A stretch of DNA of 64,000 nt from Lewinellaceae bacterium. GTDB taxonomy: Bacteria; Bacteroidota; Bacteroidia; Chitinophagales; Saprospiraceae. The notes under the pieces were generated by a model. That model was given only the letters and a program-made list of their open reading frames with translations. It was not told the origin of the DNA and ran no database searches. The stretch is from assembly GCA_020636355.1 (NCBI GenBank), contig JACJYB010000002.1, forward strand, positions 434,001 through 498,000, read 5' to 3'. Both the position numbers and the translations under genes were made by a program. The first letter of the stretch is position 1, and each line of letters starts with the position of its first letter. This document shows, in pieces, positions 17,606 to 26,167 of this stretch.

Positions 17606-18913
17606 ATGCACAGCAACGGGCCATTAATTCTAGACCAGACTTTTAATGATATCCTGCATGAACTGGAATATACCGAACATTCCTTTTTTATAACCGGTAA
17701 AGCCGGTACCGGAAAGTCTACATTGCTTCAGCTCTTCAGGCAAACGACAAAAAAACAAGTGGTGGTATTAGCGCCAACCGGAGTCGCTGCATTGCACGTG
17801 CGGGGACAAACCATCCATTCCTTCTTTGCATTTCCTCCCAACCTGATGGATGTCCGTACCATCAAAAAAAGACCTAAAAATCAGATTTATAAGCGCATGG
17901 AACTCCTGATCATCGATGAGATTTCCATGGTTCGGGCAGATATCATTGATCATATGGATCTGTTTTTACGCATCAATCGCGAAAATGAAGCCCCTTTTGG
18001 CGGCGTGCGTGTTGTTTTTTTTGGCGATCTGTTTCAGCTTCCTCCGGTTGTCAGTACTTCTTTTGAGAAAGCGTATTTCAGCGAAGTTTATCATTCGCCC
18101 TATTTCTTCGATGCCAAATTATTCAGGGAAAATGGATTTTTTCTCCGGTGCATCGAAATGGAAAAAATTTATCGCCAGGATGAACGCGCATTTATCCAGC
18201 TGCTCAATCAGATTCGGCTAAATGATATGGATTATGAAGACTTGGAATACCTGAATTCCCGCTATCAGTCAGAAATGCCATCCAGCGAGTATACCGTAAC
18301 CTTGTCGGCACGAAATGCGCAGGTGGACGCAATGAACCGGATGGAGCTAAATCGCATCGAACAACCGGAATTTACTTTCAAGGCTACCGTACTTGGCCAA
18401 TTTGATCCGAGACTATATCCTACAGAAGCTGTCCTCACTTTAAAGACAGGAGCCCAGATCATGCTGGTTCGAAATGATTTGCAGAAACGATTTGTCAATG
18501 GGACGATCGGAAAGGTCGAAACACTGGATGAACGACACATCGGTATTTCTTTCATGGATCCTTCCGGGGAGAAACAGTTTTTGGAATTGGAACCAGCCGA
18601 TTGGGAAATTGTTAAATACAACCTGCCGGAAGGAAAGAAAGGACCCATTGAGGCCGAGGTAGTAGGCGTCTTCAGACAGTTTCCAATCAAGCTTGCCTGG
18701 TCCGTCACCATCCACAAAAGCCAGGGAAAAACCTACGATCGTGTGGTCATCGATCTTGGCGGCGGCGCTTTTGAACATGGGCAAACCTATGTCGCCTTAA
18801 GCCGATGCAGGAGCTTTGAAGGAATCCATCTTAAGCGCCCCATCCGATCACAGGACATTCTCGTCGATCCCAGAGTTACAGATTTTTACCAGTCTATTGT
18901 GCGGAATGGATAA
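17606..18913 (+). CDS. PIF1-like superfamily 1 DNA helicase
   Basis: A 435-residue helicase. Walker A 'GKAGTGKST' is at residues 31-39, 'VLAPTGVAA' (motif Ia) follows, Walker B is 'LIIDEISM' (101-108), then 'FFGDLFQLPPV' (motif III), and near the C-terminus 'VTIHKSQGKTYDRVVID' and 'YVALSRCRS' (motifs V and VI). This is the PIF1/RRM3-RecD2 arrangement. It is at the short end: the C-terminal accessory domains seen in longer bacterial PIF1 proteins are missing. A role in unwinding stalled forks or structured DNA is inferred from the family. A small membrane protein gene follows. Confidence 0.88.
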   Translation: MHSNGPLILDQTFNDILHELEYTEHSFFITGKAGTGKSTLLQLFRQTTKKQVVVLAPTGVAALHVRGQTIHSFFAFPPNLMDVRTIKKRPKNQIYKRMELLIIDEISMVRADIIDHMDLFLRINRENEAPFGGVRVVFFGDLFQLPPVVSTSFEKAYFSEVYHSPYFFDAKLFRENGFFLRCIEMEKIYRQDERAFIQLLNQIRLNDMDYEDLEYLNSRYQSEMPSSEYTVTLSARNAQVDAMNRMELNRIEQPEFTFKATVLGQFDPRLYPTEAVLTLKTGAQIMLVRNDLQKRFVNGTIGKVETLDERHIGISFMDPSGEKQFLELEPADWEIVKYNLPEGKKGPIEAEVVGVFRQFPIKLAWSVTIHKSQGKTYDRVVIDLGGGAFEHGQTYVALSRCRSFEGIHLKRPIRSQDILVDPRVTDFYQSIVRNG

Positions 18914-18947
18914 ATCTTATTACTTTTCAGAAGCAAGAAAATGGGAT

Positions 18948-19079
18948 ATGAGTACTACAAAAAGAAAACTCAAACTGGCTAGGCAACACCGCAAGCAAGA
19001 GAAAAACTTCTTCGTTTGGACTATCGGGGTACTGGTTGTCCTGATCATTATCCTCTATCTTGTCTTCCGCACCACCTGA
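18948..19079 (+). CDS. Small single-pass membrane protein
   Basis: Forty-three codons from the ATG at 18948: a strongly basic N-terminus ('KRKLKLARQHRKQEKN') followed by one hydrophobic helix ('WTIGVLVVLIIILYLVF') and a short tail. Positive-inside topology puts the N-terminus in the cytoplasm. An in-frame ATG at 18906, overlapping the helicase stop, would give 57 residues. Being right behind the helicase suggests co-transcription. No function recognised. Confidence 0.5.
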   Translation: MSTTKRKLKLARQHRKQEKNFFVWTIGVLVVLIIILYLVFRTT

Positions 19080-19252
19080 CATCAGGTTTCGCGCTTTTGA
19101 TTGCTACCTCCCCGATACCGAAAGTTGAAATGACATTGGGTTTACAACCAATTCTCCCGGCGTATCAAGTTTTGTCGTAACGTTTAAGGAAGACGCATTT
19201 CCTTCGTCCAGGGTATTCAGGTCATGCGCTGGGGTCGTAGGCTGTCTGAGGC
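19080..19252. other. Gene-free left flank of the repeat array
   Basis: About 170 bp between the small membrane protein and the array. No open frame of note on either strand, no repeat unit and no obvious terminator for the helicase operon. The whole gene-free interval, with the array, is 19080-19803. Confidence 0.5.
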
Positions 19253-19260
19253 ATAAAAAA

Positions 19261-19336
19261 CGAAGGGGCTCCGTCGAGCGACTTCACCCCTTCAAATAAT
19301 ACTACCCACTAAATCTTTGCTCCCGTATTTGGAAGC
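19261..19336 (-). repeat. Structured repeat unit D (last in transcript)
   Basis: 76 bp. Hairpin 1 is GCTTCC-AAATAC-GGGAGC (plus positions 19319-19336); the 18-nt linker is intact; hairpin 2 is GAAGGGG (19287-19293 on plus as CCCCTTC) with internal loop, GTC-GCTC-GAC apex and CCCCTTC, followed by CGTTTTTT, the best terminator of the four. Confidence 0.8.
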
Positions 19337-19351
19337 TGGGAAAGAACCAAA

Positions 19352-19427
19352 CGAAGGGGCTCCGTCGAGCGACTTCACCCCTTCAAATAATACTACCCAC
19401 TAAATCTTTACTTCCGCATTTGGAAGT
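19352..19427 (-). repeat. Structured repeat unit C
   Basis: 76 bp, nearly identical to unit D across linker and hairpin 2. Hairpin 1 is ACTTCC-AAATGC-GGAAGT (19410-19427), perfectly paired and different in sequence from unit D. The tail after hairpin 2 is CGTTTGG, a weak T-run. Confidence 0.8.
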
Positions 19428-19452
19428 TTTTCTTTTCAAGAGAAGGACTAAA

Positions 19453-19522
19453 CGAAGGGGCTCCATCGAGCGATTTCACCCCTTCAAATAATACTACCCA
19501 CTATATTTTGACCCAATAGGGT
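19453..19522 (-). repeat. Structured repeat unit B
   Basis: 70 bp. Hairpin 1 is ACCC-TATT-GGGT (19511-19522). The linker is identical. The apical stem of hairpin 2 is ATC-GCTC-GAT instead of GTC-GCTC-GAC, a compensatory pair change. The tail is CGTTTAG. Confidence 0.8.
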
Positions 19523-19608
19523 TTAATTCAACCTTTCAAAGGTGACTATTTTCCCGGGATCTCTCCTGCGCTTTAACCATTTCTTAACAAAACATTAAGA
19601 AGTTAAAA

Positions 19609-19682
19609 CGAAGGGGCGTTGTCGAGCGACTATTCCCCTTCGAAAATAATACTACCCACTATATTTTTAACCCACTTAAGGG
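19609..19682 (-). repeat. Structured repeat unit A (first in transcript)
   Basis: 74 bp and the most divergent. Hairpin 1 is CCC-TTAAGT-GGG (19671-19682). The 18-nt linker is unchanged. Hairpin 2 keeps GAAGGGG/CCCCTTC (extended to CGAAGGGG/CCCCTTCG) and the GTC-GCTC-GAC apex, but the internal loop changes to AATA/AACG. The tail is CGTTTTAA. Confidence 0.75.
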
Positions 19683-19732
19683 ATATAACCTATTAACGTA
19701 AAAGATATGTATTATTGTTCCTCTATCCGCAA

Positions 19733-19765
19733 CAAAGATAATAAACTTCCGTAGACAAACACAAA
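19733..19765 (-). promoter_or_regulatory. Promoter reading into the repeat array
   Basis: On the minus strand TTTG (19762-19765), a 21-base spacer, and a perfect -7 box TATCTTTG (19733-19740). It points away from wbqC into the four repeat units, with a predicted start near 19727. Confidence 0.65.
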
Positions 19766-19803
19766 CCATTTTTTTATTTCGTAGAAAATTTTGCAGAACG
19801 GAT

Positions 19804-20439
19804 ATGATTCATGCCACCACAGACTTATTCTATTTTCCTAATATTCAATGTGTTGCCTCCTTCTACAGGCACCCTCAAATTCGTCTTGAAGTCAATGATA
19901 ACTATCAGAAACGTACCTGGAGAAATAAGACCCAATTAGCCGGTCCGAATGGAATTGTCCTACTTTCGGTCCCGCTGATCAAAGGAAAACACCAGGGTCA
20001 ACGCATGAAAGATGTCCTCATTGACAACGGTCAACCCTGGCAAAGGAACCATTGGAGAACGCTCTCCACACTGTATGGTAAATCGCCTTATTTCGTTCAT
20101 TATGCCCATTTACTTGAGCCAATTTTTCTGCGACAGCATACACACCTTGCCGGCTTAAACATGGAGGTGATTTCCGTGCTCCACGCCATCCTAAAATGGC
20201 CGGCTTCCATCCTGGTTACTACAGATTATCAGGTTATCCCGGACAAGAAGTTCGATCTCAGGGGTACGATCCCCTACCCCATATCCCCAAATGCAACCAA
20301 AGGGTGTCCGCACTATCCGCAAGTTTTTGAAGACAGGCAGGGATTTATACCGAATTGTAGTATTTTGGATCTTATCTTTTGTACGGGTCCGGAAGCGACC
20401 TTACGCATGCGAGACGTGAATCCTGAACTATGCAGCTGA
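19804..20439 (+). CDS. WbqC family protein
   Basis: A 211-residue WbqC-like protein. It begins with 'FYFPNIQCVASFYRHPQI' and has 'NYQKRTWRNKTQLAGPNG' and 'LSVPLIKGKHQGQRMKDVLID', then 'WQRNHWRTLSTLYGKSPYF', the core of the family. WbqC proteins occur in polysaccharide and other clusters; the biochemical activity is not settled. The frame overlaps the start of the dynamin-like gene by 10 bp, so the two are translationally coupled. A possible -7 box (AAATTTTG) lies about 15 bases upstream of the start. Confidence 0.82.
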   Translation: MIHATTDLFYFPNIQCVASFYRHPQIRLEVNDNYQKRTWRNKTQLAGPNGIVLLSVPLIKGKHQGQRMKDVLIDNGQPWQRNHWRTLSTLYGKSPYFVHYAHLLEPIFLRQHTHLAGLNMEVISVLHAILKWPASILVTTDYQVIPDKKFDLRGTIPYPISPNATKGCPHYPQVFEDRQGFIPNCSILDLIFCTGPEATLRMRDVNPELCS

Positions 20440-22175
20440 AAATTCAAGAAGAATACCATAGCCTCCAAAGCCAGCTGACTGATCTAATCCACAACTTATT
20501 GGAAATCAGACAATTTGTCTCTGAAGATTCGCTTTTTGACACCTTGGAACGTATCGAAAAACAAGTTCAGGAGCCCTTTATGTTCGTTGTCGTAGGTGAA
20601 GTCAAAGCGGGCAAATCCAGTTTCATAAATGCACTCCTGGAGACCGATGAGGAAATTTGTCCGGTAGCACCCATGCCTCTGACCGATAAAATTCAGCTCA
20701 TCGTCTATGGAGAAAATCCCCATCAGGAAAACATATCTCCTTATGTCATCAAACGCTATGCGCCTTTTGAAATTTTGAGGGAGATCGCCATTGTCGATAC
20801 CCCCGGTACCAATACCATCGTTGCACATCATCAGGAAATCACAGAAACATTCATTCCCGAATCCGATTTAATTCTGTTCGTCTTTGAAGCTAAAAATCCC
20901 TACCGGCAATCGGCATGGGATTTCTTCCGATTTATCAATGCTGAGTGGCACAAAAAAATCGTATTCATACTTCAACAAAAAGACCTTCTAAGCGAAGGTG
21001 ACCTGGCCATTAATGCCAAAGGCTTGACGGAATATGCTCAGAAACAAGGCGTCGACCGACCGGTTATCTTTTCTGTTACGGCCAAAGGGGAACTTGATCA
21101 CATTCCAGATTCCGGATTCACCGAGTTAAGAAAGTACATTAGCGAAACCATTACCGGTGGCAAAGCGCCTTTCCTGAAACTTGGCAGTGCCCATACCTCG
21201 TTGGAAACCATTCACGGTAAAATTACCCAGGCAGTCGATATACGCACGAGTCAATACGAATCGGACCGCAAATTCAGGGACCAGATTGATGAGATCCTGC
21301 AACTGGAAAGTAAAAAGTCTAAAGATCAGGTACATATTTTCGTTGAAAATATTCTCCATGCCTACCAGGATATCTGTCAAAATACCGAAGAGGAACTCCG
21401 GGAAGGATTATCCTTTTTCAGCTTACTACGCCGTTCATTCGGAGCAATCTTTGGGAAAAAACAATCCATCCAGGATTGGTTGCAAGAACTCAATGACACA
21501 TTTGCTAAAAATTTGAAACAATCGCTTCACCAGCGCATGAGCAGCGGAGTGATCCATCTGTCGCAATCCGTGCAGCAAATGGGCTTGATGGTCGATATGC
21601 AGCTTCGAGACAATCCCCTGGTTGCTAACCGGAAGACTGAGCTTTTTGGTGGGGTTTATGAACAACGAGCCAAAGCTATTGACGAACTGCACGGGTCCTT
21701 TCAAAACTTTATGCAGGACGCCGAGCAATTTGCAGACCGCAGCCTCTTTTCTGAAAAATACAACGTATCAACAGATATCGCAGCCGGAAGTGGCATAGCG
21801 GTGATAGGTGTTATTCTGACCGCACTGGCCAATGGTCTTGTCTTTGATATTACCGGTGGTGTACTGACCGCAGTCGGTTTGGTATTCGCAGGAGTGACCG
21901 CCGGCATCAAACGGAAACAAATCATCAACGGTTTCCAGGAAGCAACCGCACAGGGCAAAAACGCCCTGAAAGAAAAAACGACCAATGCGCTGGAACATTA
22001 CATTGATCGGCTCAGGATCCGGATACTGGAAAACTTTTCTCCATTTGATGCTTACCTGAAAAAAGAAGCGGAAGAATTGGTTTCTATTAATGGCCAATTG
22101 CTCCAGTTAAAGCAACAATCTGACCTTTGGGCCGTCCGATTCAAAAAGATTAGTCAAAGCTTCCACGCATCGTAA
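20430..22175 (+). CDS. Bacterial dynamin-like GTPase
   Basis: A 581-residue large GTPase. The P-loop is 'VGEVKAGKSSFINAL' (55-69), the switch motif 'IVDTPGTNT' (121-129) and a QQKD version of the NKxD motif lie about residue 180. Long helical segments follow, and around residues 450-490 a pair of hydrophobic stretches ('AVIGVILTALANGLVF', 'GGVLTAVGLVFAGVTAG') forms the membrane paddle. This is the layout of bacterial dynamin-like proteins that bind and remodel membranes. It overlaps wbqC and is followed after 23 bp by an exported peptidase, so an operon of three is plausible. Confidence 0.88.
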   Translation: MQLKIQEEYHSLQSQLTDLIHNLLEIRQFVSEDSLFDTLERIEKQVQEPFMFVVVGEVKAGKSSFINALLETDEEICPVAPMPLTDKIQLIVYGENPHQENISPYVIKRYAPFEILREIAIVDTPGTNTIVAHHQEITETFIPESDLILFVFEAKNPYRQSAWDFFRFINAEWHKKIVFILQQKDLLSEGDLAINAKGLTEYAQKQGVDRPVIFSVTAKGELDHIPDSGFTELRKYISETITGGKAPFLKLGSAHTSLETIHGKITQAVDIRTSQYESDRKFRDQIDEILQLESKKSKDQVHIFVENILHAYQDICQNTEEELREGLSFFSLLRRSFGAIFGKKQSIQDWLQELNDTFAKNLKQSLHQRMSSGVIHLSQSVQQMGLMVDMQLRDNPLVANRKTELFGGVYEQRAKAIDELHGSFQNFMQDAEQFADRSLFSEKYNVSTDIAAGSGIAVIGVILTALANGLVFDITGGVLTAVGLVFAGVTAGIKRKQIINGFQEATAQGKNALKEKTTNALEHYIDRLRIRILENFSPFDAYLKKEAEELVSINGQLLQLKQQSDLWAVRFKKISQSFHAS

Positions 22176-22198
22176 TCATTTCCTTCATAACGCTTGCC

Positions 22199-24343
22199 AT
22201 GAAAAATAGACTGACATTCTTTTCCCTGCTATTATTCATCTTCTCTTGTCAAAACGAAAAAACCGATCGCATGAAGAATCCAACCATTCCGGTTGAATAT
22301 CCGAATACTGAAAAAAAAGAGCACACCGATACCTATGGAGCGAACGAGGTTCGGGATGACTACCATTGGCTGGAAGATGACCGTGCACCGGAGGTGGAAG
22401 ACTGGGTAGTGCAACAAAACCAAACGACCCGCGGTTACCTGGATAAAATACCTTTCCGCCAAGCCATTGAAGACCGCTACCGGGAACTGTATGATTATCC
22501 CAAATTATCAAGCCCTTACCGGGTAGGCGATTATTACTTCTTTTATAAGAATGACGGGCTTCAGAATCAATCGGTCATTTATATCCAGCATGGTCTGGAT
22601 GGCGAACCGGAGGTATTTATTGACCCTAATACGTTATCGAAAAACGGCACCGTAGCTATATCGCTGGCTGGTTCTTCAGTGGACAACCGATATCTTAGCT
22701 ATTTACGGCAGGAGGCAGGGTCCGATTGGGCAGAAGTGCATGTCATGGACATAGCCGCCCGCCAAGAGCTTCCGGATGTCATTGAGCATGTCAAATTCTC
22801 CGGCACAACCTGGTTTAAGGATGGGTTTTATTACTGCCGATTTCCTGATCCGGATGAAAATGCAAAGTTCTCTGCTGCCAATCAATACCATTCGGTCTAT
22901 TACCATCAGCTGGGATCCGGACAGGATCAGGATGAACTCATCTACCGCGATGAGGAAAATCCGAATTTTACGATGGGCATCGATATTACGGAAGACGAGC
23001 AATATCTAATACTGACCAAAAGCAGCGGCACGGATGGCTTCGAGACCTGGTACAGACCAGCTGATGCCACGGGTCCTTTTATGCCGCTCTTTACCGGATT
23101 TGCTCACAAAAACTCCATCATCGACCATGATCAAGATGCATTTCTCGTACACACGGACATTGATGCACCCAAATACCGGTTGATCCGTGTAGCGCTGAAC
23201 CGTCCTGAGCCTGAAAACTGGAAAGAGATCATTCCTGAAACCGAGGATCTTCTGCAGGGCGTGTCCAGTGCCGGTGGTAAATTGTTTGCCGATTATCTCA
23301 AAGATGTTACCACCCGTGTGTATCAGTTTGAGCGGGATGGCAGTGGCAAAAAGGAGATCCGTTTACCTGGTCTGGGTAGTGCTGGCGGATTTTACGGCAA
23401 AAAGGATTATCAACAGCTCTTCTATACCTATACTTCATTTCTGTACCCTCCGACGATCTTTTTGTTTGATATCACAAGTGGTTCTTCAAAACCATTTTTC
23501 GAAACACCTCTAAAATACAATCCGGAGGAATTTACGGAAGAGCAGGTCTTTTACACCAGTAAGGATGGAACCCGGGTGCCAATGTTTCTGGTCCATCGAA
23601 AAGGACTCGCCCTCGATGGGCAAAATCCGGCGTTCCTATACGGTTATGGAGGATTCAACATTTCTCTGACCCCTTACTTCAGTCCGATGCGCATCCTGAT
23701 TCTGGAAAACGACGGAGTTTTTGCCCTGGCCAATCTGAGGGGTGGCGGCGAATACGGCGAAGAGTGGCACCGTGCAGGAATGCTGGATAAAAAACAAAAT
23801 GTATTTGATGATTTCATTGCTGCAGCGGAGTTTCTGATTGATACGGGTTTTACCTCAAAAGACAAACTGGCCATATCAGGTGGATCCAATGGAGGACTGC
23901 TGGTTGGAGCAGCCATGACCCAACGACCGGATCTATTTGCAGTGGCATTTCCGGCGGTCGGTGTGCTTGATATGTTGCGTTACCAAAAATTCACCATCGG
24001 GCATGCCTGGGCCGTTGAATACGGGTCCAGCGACAACCCGGAACAATATCCTTATTTGAAAGCCTATTCTCCTCTGCACAATTTAAAGGATGGGGTACAT
24101 TATCCATCTACGTTGGTTACAACCGGGGATCACGATGACCGCGTGGTACCGGCACATTCTTTCAAATTTGCAGCGCGACTCCAGGAAGCTCATCAAGGTG
24201 AAAATCCGGTACTGATTCGTATCGAGACCGATGCCGGTCATGGAGCGGGAAAACCTACCGGCAAAATCATCGAAGAAGGCGCCGATGTTTTATCGTTCTT
24301 CTTTTACAACACCAATAGTCCTGTGAAATACTTAAAAGGCTGA
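22199..24343 (+). CDS. Prolyl oligopeptidase family peptidase (S9), lipoprotein
   Basis: A 714-residue serine peptidase with an SPII signal ('FSLLLFIFSCQNEK', lipobox FSC). An N-terminal seven-bladed propeller region ('DDYHWLEDDRAPEVEDW' opens it) is followed by the alpha/beta-hydrolase domain: 'LYGYGGFN', 'LRGGGEYGEEWH', nucleophile Ser563 in 'SGGSNGGLL', catalytic Asp in 'GDHDDRVVP', His in 'DAGHGAGK'. These are the standard S9A motifs, so it should cleave peptides after proline at the periplasmic face. It lies directly behind the dynamin gene and before another exported peptidase. Confidence 0.93.
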   Translation: MKNRLTFFSLLLFIFSCQNEKTDRMKNPTIPVEYPNTEKKEHTDTYGANEVRDDYHWLEDDRAPEVEDWVVQQNQTTRGYLDKIPFRQAIEDRYRELYDYPKLSSPYRVGDYYFFYKNDGLQNQSVIYIQHGLDGEPEVFIDPNTLSKNGTVAISLAGSSVDNRYLSYLRQEAGSDWAEVHVMDIAARQELPDVIEHVKFSGTTWFKDGFYYCRFPDPDENAKFSAANQYHSVYYHQLGSGQDQDELIYRDEENPNFTMGIDITEDEQYLILTKSSGTDGFETWYRPADATGPFMPLFTGFAHKNSIIDHDQDAFLVHTDIDAPKYRLIRVALNRPEPENWKEIIPETEDLLQGVSSAGGKLFADYLKDVTTRVYQFERDGSGKKEIRLPGLGSAGGFYGKKDYQQLFYTYTSFLYPPTIFLFDITSGSSKPFFETPLKYNPEEFTEEQVFYTSKDGTRVPMFLVHRKGLALDGQNPAFLYGYGGFNISLTPYFSPMRILILENDGVFALANLRGGGEYGEEWHRAGMLDKKQNVFDDFIAAAEFLIDTGFTSKDKLAISGGSNGGLLVGAAMTQRPDLFAVAFPAVGVLDMLRYQKFTIGHAWAVEYGSSDNPEQYPYLKAYSPLHNLKDGVHYPSTLVTTGDHDDRVVPAHSFKFAARLQEAHQGENPVLIRIETDAGHGAGKPTGKIIEEGADVLSFFFYNTNSPVKYLKG

Positions 24344-24397
24344 CCTTTCACCCTTTTGACATATAACCGGACCCAATATAAATTGACTGACTTACCA

Positions 24398-25975
24398 ATG
24401 AATCGAACTGCTGGACATAAAAAATTTCGCCCTTTGATCAACGCATTAACATCCGTCATTGGGTTTACCTTGCTTACTTCCTGTCAGGGCCAGCCATCCG
24501 TCCAGTTCACCCTATCTTTTGAGCAGGCATCCAGGCATCAGTTTCATGTGCAGATGCATCTTACCGAATGGGATATGGATTCGCTTACACTAAAAATGCC
24601 CACCTGGATGCCGGGATTTTACCAATACATGCATTATGCTGCCGCAGTAACGGACTTCCAGGCTTATGACGGTGCTAAATCCGCTATCCAATTTGAACAT
24701 CCCAATGAAAATACCTGGTTGCTAACCGGCACTTCAAAAAAGGAAATTTTCCTGGATTACGATATTATAACCAGCCGGCGGTTTGTGGCCAATAGTTATG
24801 TGGACTCGCTCCATGCGTATATAATTCCTGAGAGCGCTTTCCTCTACCCTGACGGCCATCTTGATCTTCCATCGACCATTAAGCTAATACCTCAATCCGC
24901 CCGACACCTGGTTGCCACCGGATTGACACCCCAAAACGAAAGTAACTCAATCTTTTACGCTCCGGATTTTGACATTTTGTATGATAGTCCGATCCTAGTG
25001 GGCGATCTCCAGGAATTGCCTTCATTTGAAGTCCGTGGAGTAGGCCACCGTTTTTTTGCCTACCAGCCCGGCGATTTTGACCAGGAAAGACTTATCGATG
25101 GGTTGCACAAAGTGGTCGAATCCGCTGTTGAAATTTTTAATGATATCCCATACCAGGAATACACATTCCTTGGCATCGGACCTGGTCGCGGCGGAATTGA
25201 ACATCTGAACAACACTTCCTTCGGATTCAGCGGGGACCAGCTTCGCGATGATGCGGGATACATCCGGATGTTCAATTTTTTAGGCCATGAGTATTTCCAT
25301 CACTACAATGTCAAACGTATTCGTCCCTTTGAATTAGGCCCCTTTGATTACGACAAGGGGTCCAAGACGAATCTTCTATGGGTAAGTGAAGGGCTTAGTG
25401 TTTACTACGAATACATAACGGTACGGAGAGCCGGGTTGGTGGACGAAGCCACGCTCCTGAATCAGTTCGCCGGAAATATCAAAGGTACGGAAGAAGACCC
25501 AGGCCTCCCCTATCAATCGCTCGCCCAGGCAAGTTATGCCACCTGGCAGGACGGGCCCTTCGGTGGAAATAACGGGGAGGATGACCGATCCATTTCCTAT
25601 TACGAAAAAGGGCCGGTGGTCGGCCTGCTTTTGGACTTTACCATTCGTCATGCAACCCAAAACGAAAGTTCCTTGGACGATGTCATGCAAATGCTCTACA
25701 AAAAATATTACAAGGCACAGGGTCGCGGTTTTACAGATGCCGAATTCCAACAGACTTGTGAAGAAATTGCCGGTATCCCGTTGGACGAATTCTTTGAATA
25801 CATCTACACGACCAAACCGCTGGACTACGGCCGCTATTTAGCTTATGGTGGCTTGACCTTAATTGCTCGACCAAGAGCTGTTGATCCCTCCAGTACAGAA
25901 TACCTTCTGGAACGAATTCCCGAGCCGGATGAACTCCAGAAAAAAATCTACGCCGATTGGGTACATCATGAATGA
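24398..25975 (+). CDS. M61 family peptidase (glycyl aminopeptidase-like), lipoprotein
   Basis: A 525-residue zinc peptidase. The lipoprotein signal ends in 'FTLLTSCQGQ'. The metal site is 'LGHEYFHHYNVKRIRPFELGPF' (given here as the HExxH of His297-His301 plus the family's NVKRIRP), with the third ligand in 'VSEGLSVYYEY'. The N-terminal part has the M61 beta-sandwich motif 'MPTWMPGFYQY'. The ATG at 24398 gives a normal signal; an upstream TTG in frame adds 14 residues and is less likely. It lacks an obvious C-terminal PDZ domain. It follows the S9 peptidase gene by 54 bp. Confidence 0.88.
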   Translation: MNRTAGHKKFRPLINALTSVIGFTLLTSCQGQPSVQFTLSFEQASRHQFHVQMHLTEWDMDSLTLKMPTWMPGFYQYMHYAAAVTDFQAYDGAKSAIQFEHPNENTWLLTGTSKKEIFLDYDIITSRRFVANSYVDSLHAYIIPESAFLYPDGHLDLPSTIKLIPQSARHLVATGLTPQNESNSIFYAPDFDILYDSPILVGDLQELPSFEVRGVGHRFFAYQPGDFDQERLIDGLHKVVESAVEIFNDIPYQEYTFLGIGPGRGGIEHLNNTSFGFSGDQLRDDAGYIRMFNFLGHEYFHHYNVKRIRPFELGPFDYDKGSKTNLLWVSEGLSVYYEYITVRRAGLVDEATLLNQFAGNIKGTEEDPGLPYQSLAQASYATWQDGPFGGNNGEDDRSISYYEKGPVVGLLLDFTIRHATQNESSLDDVMQMLYKKYYKAQGRGFTDAEFQQTCEEIAGIPLDEFFEYIYTTKPLDYGRYLAYGGLTLIARPRAVDPSSTEYLLERIPEPDELQKKIYADWVHHE

Positions 25976-26167
25976 TCCGTTCTGTCCACTTTTGAAATCA
26001 CAACCGTGAACCTTCTTCGGCATTGGCTAGCAACCCTGCGATACCAGAGCCGAAAATAAGGGATAGAATATTTACTATATATATCTTGAATGTAGCTTAA
26101 TAGGATTGCAAGCACAGCCATCAACGATAAATCACCGATGGATTTTTGTTCCGACTTAAGCACCGCC

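Larger units (their letters stand above)
19253..19727 (-). ncRNA. Candidate non-coding RNA made of four tandem structured units
   Basis: Read on the minus strand, a consensus promoter (19733-19765) would start an RNA near 19727 that runs through four related 70-76 nt units and reaches a hairpin followed by CG and six T at 19255-19262. There is no protein-coding frame. Each unit contains hairpin 1, an invariant 18-nt linker TAGTGGGTAGTATTATTT, and hairpin 2 (GAAGGGG ... CCCCTTC). No minus-strand gene lies downstream; the next genes leftward are convergent, so this is not the leader of an mRNA. The plus-strand reading (a leader of wbqC) is less likely because hairpin 2 has its T-run on the minus side. 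Family unknown to me. Confidence 0.55.

Noticed and set aside
19261..19682. CRISPR array
   Set aside because: Repeats are 55-76 bp, with unequal spacing, internal structure and no uniform unique spacers; no cas genes are near.
19261..19682. CsrA/RsmA sponge RNA (ANGGA motifs)
   Set aside because: Units B-D do carry ACGGA or ATGGA, but unit A does not, the motifs are in an internal loop and not in hairpin tips, and CsrA is generally not found in Bacteroidota.
25976..26167. Possible riboswitch-like 'GCTAGCAACCCTG' sequence
   Set aside because: It lies between convergent genes with nothing downstream to regulate, and no consistent fold was found.
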